A stretch of 7,473 nt of DNA. Source: Desulfonatronaceae bacterium UBA663 (GTDB taxonomy: Bacteria > Desulfobacterota > Desulfovibrionia > Desulfovibrionales > Desulfonatronaceae). The position numbers were made by a program, and so were the translations under genes. The stretch is taken from NCBI GenBank assembly GCA_002299865.1, contig DBNV01000116.1, positions 1 to 7,473 of the forward strand. Direction: 5' to 3'. Under the pieces are notes generated by a model. That model saw only the letters and a list, made by a program, of their open reading frames with translations. It searched no databases and was not told the DNA's origin. This document shows, one piece after another, positions 1-5,461 of the stretch (its first letter is position 1; each line of letters opens with the position of its first letter).

Positions 1-63
1 GAACGGAGCCCCAGAACTGGGGTGGAGTGAACGAGGAGCCGAAGCGATAGCGGAAGCAAGGAT

Positions 64-92
64 TTGACAAGAACTGAGGAGGGTTCTATCAT
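64..92 (+). promoter_or_regulatory. Predicted sigma-70 promoter for the methyltransferase gene
   Basis: The -35 hexamer TTGACA (64-69) matches consensus at 6 of 6 positions. It is followed by exactly 17 bases and the -10 hexamer TATCAT (87-92), which matches TATAAT at 5 of 6. Transcription would start near position 99, leaving a leader of about 120 nt before the methyltransferase ATG at 219. This is the strongest housekeeping-type promoter I can see in the window, and it suggests constitutive expression. The assignment rests on motif match and spacing only. Confidence 0.7.
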
Positions 93-142
93 TTTGGCAG
101 GGGCGATTTGTCCGAAAACGACTGAACCAATACAGTTTCTCA

Positions 143-214
143 ATGCCTGCGAACGAGATTTCCGTTAAGCGTTTCGCCCGGACACTCACGGTCCACTTGG
201 CCGCCTTCGCGTGA
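143..214 (+). CDS. Possible 23-codon leader ORF upstream of the methyltransferase
   Basis: An ATG at 143 opens 23 codons that end in TGA at 212-214, four bases before the methyltransferase ATG. The peptide begins MPANEISVKRFARTL and ends in a small apolar stretch (VHLAAFA). It lies wholly inside the transcript expected from the promoter at 64-92. The close stop/start spacing, and the lack of a Shine-Dalgarno sequence before the methyltransferase start, would fit translational coupling. However, this ORF also lacks a recognisable ribosome binding site, and short ORFs of this length arise by chance. No function is assigned. Confidence 0.2.
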   Translation: MPANEISVKRFARTLTVHLAAFA

Positions 215-218
215 ACTC

Positions 219-1127
219 ATGGACACAACTGTTCACAGACTGATCAACGGCGACGCGCGAGAACTCGCATACTTGGATAATGGTTCGGTTCATCTTGTTG
301 TCACGTCGCCCCCCTACTGGAACCTAAAACGGTATAACGAACACCCGGACCAGCTCGGCCATATTCAGGACTATGAGGCGTTCCTCTTTGAGTTGGAGAA
401 AGTCTGGCGGCATGTCTACAGGATCCTGGTCCCCGGAGGACGGCTTGTCTGCGTAGTCGGTGATGTCTGCGTCGCACGCCGCGATTTCGGACGCCACCTC
501 GTCTTTCCCTTGCACGCGGACATCTGCGTCATCTGCCGAAGGATCGGCTTCGACAACCTCAACCCCATCATCTGGCACAAGATCGCCAACGCTTCCTACG
601 AGGTCGAAAACGGATCGAAGTTCCTGGGGAAGCCCTACGAGCCAAACGCCATCATCAAGAATGATATGGAGTTCATCTTGATGCAGCGAAAGCCGGGCGG
701 CTACCGGAAACCGACCAATCAGCAGCGCGACGCGAGCAGGATCGAAAAGGACGCCTTCGATCGCTGGTTTCAACAGATCTGGAACATAACGGGAGCATCG
801 ACCAAACACCACCCCGCCCCGTTCCCGTTGGAACTGGCCACACGCCTGGTCCGCATGTTCTCGTTCACGGACGACACTGTGCTGGACCCCTTCTGCGGCT
901 CGGGTACCACAATGGTCGCGGCACTGCGGGCCGGACGAAACAGCATTGGGATCGAGATCGATCCCGAGTACTGCCGCATGACTGCTCGCTATCTTAAAGC
1001 AGAGACGGCTGATTCCTTCACGACGGCAGAGCTTCGGTTTGAGAGGGCGCCCACCGAAACTGCCGCCCTCGTGAAGGAAGACCATAGCCTGTACGAAGTC
1101 CGGCCAGCCAAGAAAAGACTGGAATAG
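219..1127 (+). CDS. Beta-class site-specific DNA methyltransferase (probably N4-cytosine)
   Basis: This is a 302-residue S-adenosylmethionine-dependent DNA methyltransferase. The catalytic motif IV, TSPPYW, is at residues 29-34. The SAM-binding part comes last: a motif X-like stretch, KHHPAPFPLELATRLV (196-211), then motif I, DPFCGSGTT (223-231), then an acidic strand, GIEIDPEYC (244-252). The order IV, then recognition region, then X/I is the beta-class arrangement. An S-P-P-Y catalytic motif favours N4-cytosine over N6-adenine, but families of this type include both. The region between the motifs (about 85-195) should hold the target-recognition part, so the recognised sequence cannot be read from it. 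The length is normal and no frameshift is seen. The ATG at 219 is the only sensible start, with no ATG, GTG or TTG in frame just upstream, but no Shine-Dalgarno precedes it. No endonuclease gene is adjacent, so it looks like a solitary enzyme within this window. An attC-like palindrome begins at its stop codon. Confidence 0.93.
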   Translation: MDTTVHRLINGDARELAYLDNGSVHLVVTSPPYWNLKRYNEHPDQLGHIQDYEAFLFELEKVWRHVYRILVPGGRLVCVVGDVCVARRDFGRHLVFPLHADICVICRRIGFDNLNPIIWHKIANASYEVENGSKFLGKPYEPNAIIKNDMEFILMQRKPGGYRKPTNQQRDASRIEKDAFDRWFQQIWNITGASTKHHPAPFPLELATRLVRMFSFTDDTVLDPFCGSGTTMVAALRAGRNSIGIEIDPEYCRMTARYLKAETADSFTTAELRFERAPTETAALVKEDHSLYEVRPAKKRLE

Positions 1128-1210
1128 GCGAACAACTGGATGGAACGCGACTCCGGCAAGGCCGCCGCGGACGGCGGCCTTGCCGGAGCGGTTCATCCGG
1201 GGCGTCAGGC
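1127..1210 (+). other. attC-like imperfect palindrome (possible integron cassette end; alternatively a GC-rich terminator)
   Basis: A perfect 17-bp stem (1151-1167 with 1172-1188, loop CGGA) is extended outward by pairs 1148-1149/1189-1190, 1144-1146/1191-1193, 1138-1142/1194-1198, and C1136-G1200 with a T-G wobble. The single unpaired bases G1143, G1147 and A1150 are all on the left arm. Extra-helical bases confined to the L'' side are a hallmark of integron attC sites. The right end GTCAGGC (1204-1210) is one base from the R' core GTTAGGC. The left end GGCGAAC (1127-1133), followed by AACTGG, is a degenerate R'' core. The length of 84 bp is within the attC range, and the site begins at the stop codon of the preceding gene, as in cassettes. 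Against this, R'' matches RYYYAAC poorly and no integrase or second attC is visible. With no T-tract after the stem, a standard intrinsic terminator is less likely, although the hairpin could still end transcription. Confidence 0.4.
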
Positions 1211-1462
1211 CGATGCGTAAGCTGTGATTGCCGTTCCACAGCCTAACGAGAGGCCGAACAAGAGGAGCACTAAGTTATGGAAGCTACGGAGCGAGGTGCC
1301 GCTGTGCCAATGTAAGTGAGACACTCGCCTTCAATGACACAGAGGCCAAGAGAGTCTCTTTCAAATCCTAGACAAGAACGACATTCCGGATCTCACGAAA
1401 CACAAGCACATGGACAAGACCGCAGGCGATAATTTCCACCATCGAATACTGTCTTGTCCAAT
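1211..1462. other. Intergenic DNA between the attC-like site and the mla terminator
   Basis: No convincing gene is present. A GTG-started ORF of 31 codons (1224-1319, plus strand) has a coding-like composition ending LWKLRSEVPLCQCK, but it has no ribosome binding site and no family I recognise. A second open frame ends at the TAG at 1369-1371 with NDTEAKRVSFKS and has no start codon. These could be remnants of a decayed gene or chance frames. A 10-bp inverted repeat (1411-1420 and 1451-1460) lies just before the terminator and is listed separately. Confidence 0.5.
1411..1460. repeat. Spaced perfect 10-bp inverted repeat
   Basis: TGGACAAGAC (1411-1420) and its exact complement GTCTTGTCCA (1451-1460) are separated by 30 bases. 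A related partial copy, GACAAGAAC, occurs at 1372-1380. The repeat sits between the end of the plus-strand module and the terminator of the minus-strand operon. It could form a stem, serve as a protein-binding site, or mark an old insertion boundary. Nothing in the sequence picks between these. Confidence 0.45.
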
Positions 1463-1502
1463 AAAAAAAGCTGGGCGGATCAGCAACATGATCCGCCCAG
1501 CT
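1463..1502 (-). terminator. Intrinsic (rho-independent) terminator of the mla operon
   Basis: Read on the minus strand, a perfect 14-bp GC-rich stem (arms 1489-1502 and 1469-1482) with a 6-nt loop (1483-1488) is followed directly by a run of seven T residues (1463-1469 as A on the plus strand). It begins 22 bases after the mlaD stop codon. Stem strength, small loop and immediate T-tract are all as expected for a strong intrinsic terminator. It shows that the operon ends with mlaD. Confidence 0.93.
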
Positions 1503-1524
1503 CAAACCAGACTATGTCGAATCC

Positions 1525-3027
1525 TTAATTGCCAGGAATGGGAACGGTGGTCAGCAGGTACTTCAAATCCTCATCCGTGAAGTAAAAGCCCAGACCGGCA
1601 TAGAACGAACGTCGGTCGTTGCGGACAAAGTCGTCCATACCGACGCTGGCGTAGAAATTTTCCAGGAAGTGTAGTTTCGCCCCAGCCTTAAGGTGCGGGT
1701 TGTCGTCCTTCTCGAAGTCAAAGGCTTCGAACAGAAGCTGTAAACGGTCGTCCCACAGAAAATAATCCAGCCCCACGCCGCCGGTGGATTCGAACAAGCC
1801 CCCGCGCAGCACGAGATTGTCCCAACGCCTGGCCAGCTGGGCGGAAAAGCTGATCTTGCTCCGATAGTACTTGTCCTCGATTTCCCTAATGGTCTCTTGC
1901 CGGCCATTGATCCAGCGTTGGGTGTAGGTTTCCGTCCTCTTCCGCACGCCCCTCGGGTTGTCCACTACGGACAACAAATAGTATTTGTCCTCGGACGGTT
2001 GGAGACGCAGAGTCAGATAGGATTTCGTCTCCCCGTGGCGGGCCAGGTATTCGCTGCTAAAGTCCACCGACGTCCGGAACTGTTCATGCCTCAAAAGGTG
2101 CCTGTTCAAGCCCTCCAAGGCCCGGTCCAGCTCGTCCGCAGTGGTGTCGTCGCTGATCAGCCGACCCAAGGTGCCCTGTCCCTCGTCGATCTTCCTGGAT
2201 ATGCTTTCCAGGGCGGCCATGGTATCCTGCAGGTCTTGCCCCATGGCCGGATCATTGACCAGTCTGGCCAGCGTCCCCTCGTTGCCCTCGATCCTGGAGA
2301 GCACCGTGTCGGCCTGCTCCAGGGTGCTCTTCAACTCCTGGGAGGCGACGTCCAGGTTGGCCACGATCCTGTCGATGCCGTCCTTGTTTGCGCTGGAAAT
2401 ATCCCGCAAGTCCGCTGAAAAATCGCGAAAATTCATGGCGATCTGCTCCATGGTCTCGGCGTTGGCCTGGACCATGGCATTCAGGCCCACCGCCGCATCA
2501 CGCAGGCTCTCAAAGGCCAGGCGCAGATCGTGCTCGCCCTGGGGGCCGCCAAAAACATTGGCCGCGCTGTGGGATACGATCCGAATATCGTCGGCGATTT
2601 CGCCGACTTTCAAAAGCAACGCGTCCAAATCAGCGGGCGTTTCGCCGTGCACGATGCGCCCGCCGTCGCCGAGCACCGGGAATGTTTCGCTGCCCGGAGC
2701 GATTGCCACGAATTTATCCCCCAAGACGCCGCGGGTGCGGATGGTCGCTGAGGCGTCGGCCTTGATCCTGACGTTGGAATAAAGCATCAGCGTCACGCGA
2801 GCCCGATTGCCTTCCAAACGAATGGCCCGGACCAAGCCCACCTCAATGCCCGCGATCTCCACGGGAGAATTGGTCCTCAAACCGGCCACGTTGTCGAAAA
2901 AGACATCCACCTCGTAAGTGTCCCGGGGCAGGAATATGCCCGGGCCGATCTTCATGGTCATGTACACCAGGACAAGGCAGGCTATGAGGACAAAGATCCC
3001 GACCTTGATTTCGGTTCCGGATTTCAC
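1525..3027 (-). CDS. mlaD: MCE-domain lipid transport protein MlaD, with long helical region and C-terminal beta-rich domain
   Basis: This is the substrate-binding MCE subunit of an Mla-type phospholipid transporter, anchored in the inner membrane with its body in the periplasm. A single N-terminal membrane helix spans about residues 9-26. The MCE domain covers roughly 38-118, with the family pattern VEIAGIEVGLV (56-66) and GVLGDKFVAI (100-109). Residues about 135-312 are helical and heptad-like, and contain two copies of a GTLxRL(V/I)xD element (251-259 and 286-293). Residues about 319-485 are a run of alternating amphipathic strands rich in aromatic ends (for example KSYLTLRLQP, RSKISFSAQL, RLQLLFEAFDF, SFYAGLGFYF), suggesting a barrel-like domain. 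At 500 residues it is far longer than E. coli MlaD (about 180). The start is a GTG at 3025-3027, preceded by a good ribosome binding site, GGGAG, 8 bases upstream. It is the last gene of the mlaEFD operon, 43 bases after mlaF. Confidence 0.9.
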   Translation of the reverse strand: MKSGTEIKVGIFVLIACLVLVYMTMKIGPGIFLPRDTYEVDVFFDNVAGLRTNSPVEIAGIEVGLVRAIRLEGNRARVTLMLYSNVRIKADASATIRTRGVLGDKFVAIAPGSETFPVLGDGGRIVHGETPADLDALLLKVGEIADDIRIVSHSAANVFGGPQGEHDLRLAFESLRDAAVGLNAMVQANAETMEQIAMNFRDFSADLRDISSANKDGIDRIVANLDVASQELKSTLEQADTVLSRIEGNEGTLARLVNDPAMGQDLQDTMAALESISRKIDEGQGTLGRLISDDTTADELDRALEGLNRHLLRHEQFRTSVDFSSEYLARHGETKSYLTLRLQPSEDKYYLLSVVDNPRGVRKRTETYTQRWINGRQETIREIEDKYYRSKISFSAQLARRWDNLVLRGGLFESTGGVGLDYFLWDDRLQLLFEAFDFEKDDNPHLKAGAKLHFLENFYASVGMDDFVRNDRRSFYAGLGFYFTDEDLKYLLTTVPIPGN

Positions 3028-3070
3028 GGCTGTACTCCCATAATGCGTTCTTTAATGATCCTGCGTTATT

Positions 3071-3826
3071 TCAGGCGATGGAGATGGGGCCCTGGGTCCG
3101 TCCATGAATGAACTGCTGGACCACGGGATCGTCCCACTCCTGGATTTCCTCGGGCGTGCCTTCGGCGATGATCCGGCCCTCGTAAAGCATGAACAGCCTG
3201 TGGCCGGTGCTCATGGCCGCCAGGATGTCGTGGCTGATGACCACGCAGGTGGCCCCGAACTCCGCCTGAGTGCGCACGATAAGCTCGTTGATGGTCGCGG
3301 CCATGATCGGATCCAGCCCGGACGTGGGCTCGTCGAAAAGCACGATCTTGGGATCCAGCGCCAGAGCACGGGCCAGACCGACGCGCTTGCGCATCCCCCC
3401 GGACAATTCAGCAGGCATTTTGTGCTCCATGTCCTTGAGGCCGACAGCGGCCAGCTTGGCCGAGACGATGTCCCGGATCTCGCGCCGCGGTTTGCGGGTA
3501 TGTTCATGCAACGGAAAGGCCACATTGTCCTCCACGGTCATGGAGTCGAACAGGGCCGACCCCTGAAAAAGCATCCCGAATTTGCGACGGATCGACGCCA
3601 TGCTCCGCTCGTCCAGCCGGGCGATGTCCTGCCCTTCGATGAGCACCTGCCCTTGATCCGGACGTATCAGACCAATGATGTGCTTGATCAGGACACTCTT
3701 GCCGCTGCCGCTGCGGCCGATGATCACGCTCACGGCATCCTTGGAAATGGAAAGGTCCAGGGAACGCAGCACCTCCTCCGCACCAAAGCTTTTCCGCACC
3801 CCGCGCAGTTCGATGATCGGCTCCAT
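3071..3826 (-). CDS. mlaF: ABC transporter ATP-binding protein MlaF
   Basis: This 251-residue cytoplasmic ATPase drives MCE-type lipid transport by binding the MlaE permease. All ABC motifs are intact: Walker A GRSGSGKS (37-44), Q-loop Gln88 in MLFQGS, signature LSGGM (141-145), Walker B IVLFDEPTSGLDP (161-173) and H-loop VVISHD with His199. LSGGMRKRVGLARAL and DPIMAATINELI are typical of the MlaF/Ttg2A family. The open frame continues upstream to 3991, but that part overlaps mlaE and translates to low-complexity, non-homologous sequence. The ATG at 3824-3826, just before the conserved IIELRGVRKSFG strand, is therefore taken as the start. A TTG two codons earlier is an alternative. The ribosome binding site is weak. 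Only 8 bases separate the start from the mlaE stop, so translational coupling is likely. Confidence 0.95.
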   Translation of the reverse strand: MEPIIELRGVRKSFGAEEVLRSLDLSISKDAVSVIIGRSGSGKSVLIKHIIGLIRPDQGQVLIEGQDIARLDERSMASIRRKFGMLFQGSALFDSMTVEDNVAFPLHEHTRKPRREIRDIVSAKLAAVGLKDMEHKMPAELSGGMRKRVGLARALALDPKIVLFDEPTSGLDPIMAATINELIVRTQAEFGATCVVISHDILAAMSTGHRLFMLYEGRIIAEGTPEEIQEWDDPVVQQFIHGRTQGPISIA

Positions 3827-3834
3827 GGGCAAGG

Positions 3835-4605
3835 CTACATCATCAAGGCCGTGAGCACGTAGTTGCTGGTCAGGATCAACACCGAGGACAGCACCATTGA
3901 CTGCGTGGTGGCCCGTCCAACGCTCTCGGCCCCGCCCCTGGTGTAAAACCCCTTGTAGCAGCCCACCAGCGCCAGGATCAGACCGAAACATGCGGCCTTG
4001 AACAGACCATGGTAAATATCGTTGAAGTCCACGTATTCATAAATATTGTTCATGAACAACCCCCCGTGAATGCCCAACAGATTGACCCCCACGAGATAGC
4101 CTCCGACTACGCCGATAAAGACGGACAAGGCCGTGAGCATCGGCAGCATGAGCACTCCGGCCACGATCCTGGGCAACACCAGATACTGCACCGGATTGAT
4201 GGCCATGACCGTCAGGGCGTCCACCTGCTCCGTAATCCGCATGGTCCCAATTTCCGCGGCCATGGCCGACCCGGCCCGGCCGGTGACCATCAACGCCGTG
4301 ATCACAGGCCCCAACTCGCGGGCCATGGACAAGGCCACGGTCACGCCGACCAGGGTTTCCGCCGCAAACATCCGAAAGGCGTAATACGTCTGCAGGGTCA
4401 GAACCATGCCCGTGAACAGGGCGGTCAGCGCCACAACGAACAGGGAATTCACGCCGATGAATTCCATCTGCTTGAAAAAAAGCCTCCATCGCCACGGCGG
4501 CCGGACCAGCCAAAATATGGCCTCCAGCAGCAGGAGCATCATCCGCCCTGATTCCCCGAGCAAGGACAGAGCGGGTCGGCCAAGCGCAGCAAGGAAACTG
4601 GTCAT
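3835..4605 (-). CDS. mlaE: MlaE/Ttg2B family ABC permease
   Basis: This 256-residue inner-membrane permease is the membrane part of the MlaFEDB-type lipid transporter. An N-terminal amphipathic helix (about 18-35) is followed by roughly five membrane segments (about 50-75, 95-110, 147-175, 198-217 and 236-255). The family core ELGPVITALMVTGRAGSA (97-114), continuing to IGTMRITEQVDAL (119-131), is intact, as is the C-terminal GFYTRGGAESVGRATTQSMV (219-238). The length equals the usual MlaE size. The ATG at 4605 has only a weak purine-rich sequence upstream (AAAAGT). This is the first gene of the operon. The 126 bases before it should hold the promoter, but I see no convincing -35/-10 pair. Confidence 0.95.
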   Translation of the reverse strand: MTSFLAALGRPALSLLGESGRMMLLLLEAIFWLVRPPWRWRLFFKQMEFIGVNSLFVVALTALFTGMVLTLQTYYAFRMFAAETLVGVTVALSMARELGPVITALMVTGRAGSAMAAEIGTMRITEQVDALTVMAINPVQYLVLPRIVAGVLMLPMLTALSVFIGVVGGYLVGVNLLGIHGGLFMNNIYEYVDFNDIYHGLFKAACFGLILALVGCYKGFYTRGGAESVGRATTQSMVLSSVLILTSNYVLTALMM

Positions 4606-4731
4606 AAGCTGACTTTTATTTCAGGCTTAAAGAACGGTTATGCCGCCGCTGCGCACCGCGCAAGGCCGCATGGCAAGCTTTCGGCAATTACTCATCAGGT
4701 CTTGATCTCGGAAGCGGTTTCATGTTCTGGA
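4606..4731 (-). other. Intergenic region between the HD-domain gene and the mla operon
   Basis: These 126 bases separate the HD gene stop from mlaE. On the minus strand there is an imperfect GC-rich stem built around TGCGC-GGT-GCGCA (within about 4645-4680). It has no following T-tract, so it is at best a weak terminator. No promoter pair close to consensus is visible, and a poor TTGCGC/CATAAC combination is not convincing. Whether mlaEFD is read through from the HD gene or has its own promoter cannot be decided from the sequence. Confidence 0.4.
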
Positions 4732-5400
4732 TCACTTGATCAAATCGGGTCGAGGCCCCTTTTCCCACCACGATTGGTCCGGACCGGAGAACCACCAGTC
4801 CGTATGGTCCGTCCGGACGATCATGGCCGCCAGTTCTCTGCCCGGTTCCGTACGCAGCCGAGGCAAGGCGCAGTCCAGCCATTTGCGGGCGTAAGGGTTG
4901 CCCAGGTCCTGCTCCTGCTTCAGATTCAAAATCAGGTCCAACTGGTCCGCGTCATGGGCCAGTTGGGATTCCAGGCTCAGGGCCTCTTCCAGCTCCCGCC
5001 GCCACTGCATCACCTCATCCAGCCCGGTGCCTTGCAGCGTGTGCCCAAGGGCCAGCAACGTATCGCGACGGTTGTAAATCCGGTTGACATAATTGAAGTC
5101 GCCGATGCGCGCCTCATGCAGGTCGTGAAACAATGCCATGCCCACGGTCCTGAGCACGTCCGCGCCGGCACGGGTGGCCAGGACGTACCCGATCACCGCG
5201 GTGCGAAAGGAATGTTCGGCCACGTTCTCCCCGCCGGAACCGAGAAACTGGTATCCGGTGCGGGGTGTCTTGCGCAGCATGCCGACCTCGAAAAAAAAAT
5301 TGACGAGGCGGGATATCCGCTCCGGGGACGGACCGGATTCGTGGTCGCTTTCAGGGCGGGGCAAGTCGTGAGCATGCGATTCAACGGGGATGTCTTTCAT
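4732..5400 (-). CDS. HD-domain phosphohydrolase, YfbR/HDDC2-like
   Basis: This 222-residue cytoplasmic metal-dependent phosphohydrolase has the HD-domain ligands in order: His63 in ENVAEHS, His92-Asp93 in ALFHDLHEARIGD, and a distal Asp (150 or 152) in AHDADQLDLIL. The spacing and surrounding residues resemble the YfbR (5'-deoxynucleotidase) and HDDC2 branch, so a nucleoside monophosphate is a likely substrate, but this is not proven. The first 25 residues are charged, His-rich and probably disordered. The C-terminus (202-215) is Trp-rich (DWWF, SWWEKG), which I do not recognise as a family feature. The ATG at 5398-5400 has a ribosome binding site, GGAAG, 7 bases upstream. A predicted promoter lies in the 61-base gap after dsbD, so the gene is probably a transcription unit of its own. 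Confidence 0.85.
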   Translation of the reverse strand: MKDIPVESHAHDLPRPESDHESGPSPERISRLVNFFFEVGMLRKTPRTGYQFLGSGGENVAEHSFRTAVIGYVLATRAGADVLRTVGMALFHDLHEARIGDFNYVNRIYNRRDTLLALGHTLQGTGLDEVMQWRRELEEALSLESQLAHDADQLDLILNLKQEQDLGNPYARKWLDCALPRLRTEPGRELAAMIVRTDHTDWWFSGPDQSWWEKGPRPDLIK

Positions 5401-5410
5401 GCCTTCACTT

Positions 5411-5455
5411 CCATAGGCAAGGCAGTTCTATACCCGAAACAGCCGCCATAGGCAA
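5411..5455 (-). repeat. 10-bp direct repeat over the HD-gene promoter
   Basis: On the minus strand TTGCCTATGG occurs twice, at 5446-5455 and 5411-5420, with starts 35 bases apart. The first copy contains the -35 hexamer of the predicted promoter and the second covers the expected transcription start. That placement would suit a repressor or other dimeric regulator, although two 10-mers in 45 bp could be coincidence. Confidence 0.35.
5427..5455 (-). promoter_or_regulatory. Predicted sigma-70-like promoter for the HD-domain gene
   Basis: On the minus strand TTGCCT (5450-5455) and TATAGA (5427-5432) each match consensus at 4 of 6 positions and are separated by exactly 17 bases. The start of transcription would be near 5420, giving a short leader of about 20 nt that contains the GGAAG ribosome binding site. 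The element lies entirely in the gap between dsbD and the HD gene. The evidence is motif match and position only. Confidence 0.45.
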
Positions 5456-5461
5456 TGATCT

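Noticed and set aside
9..22. CCCCAG-AA-CTGGGG inverted repeat as a terminator
   Set aside because: The loop of two bases is too small for a normal hairpin and no T-tract follows.
1..67. Possible tail of an upstream gene (frames ending at TAG 48-50 or TGA 65-67)
   Set aside because: Both frames are too short to recognise and neither can be preferred, so no partial gene is called.
100..170. A second attC ending in GTTAAGC (164-170) upstream of the methyltransferase
   Set aside because: The 7-base core fits GTTRRRY, but no matching left arm or palindrome is found in the preceding 110 bases.
324..1196. Long open frame on the minus strand opposite the methyltransferase
   Set aside because: It is antisense to a gene with complete catalytic motifs and has no recognisable domain or ribosome binding site, so it is a codon-bias shadow.
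3827..3991. Upstream extension of the mlaF frame giving a 306-residue protein
   Set aside because: The extra 55 residues overlap mlaE out of frame, are low-complexity and precede the normal ABC N-terminus. The ATG at 3826 gives the family length.
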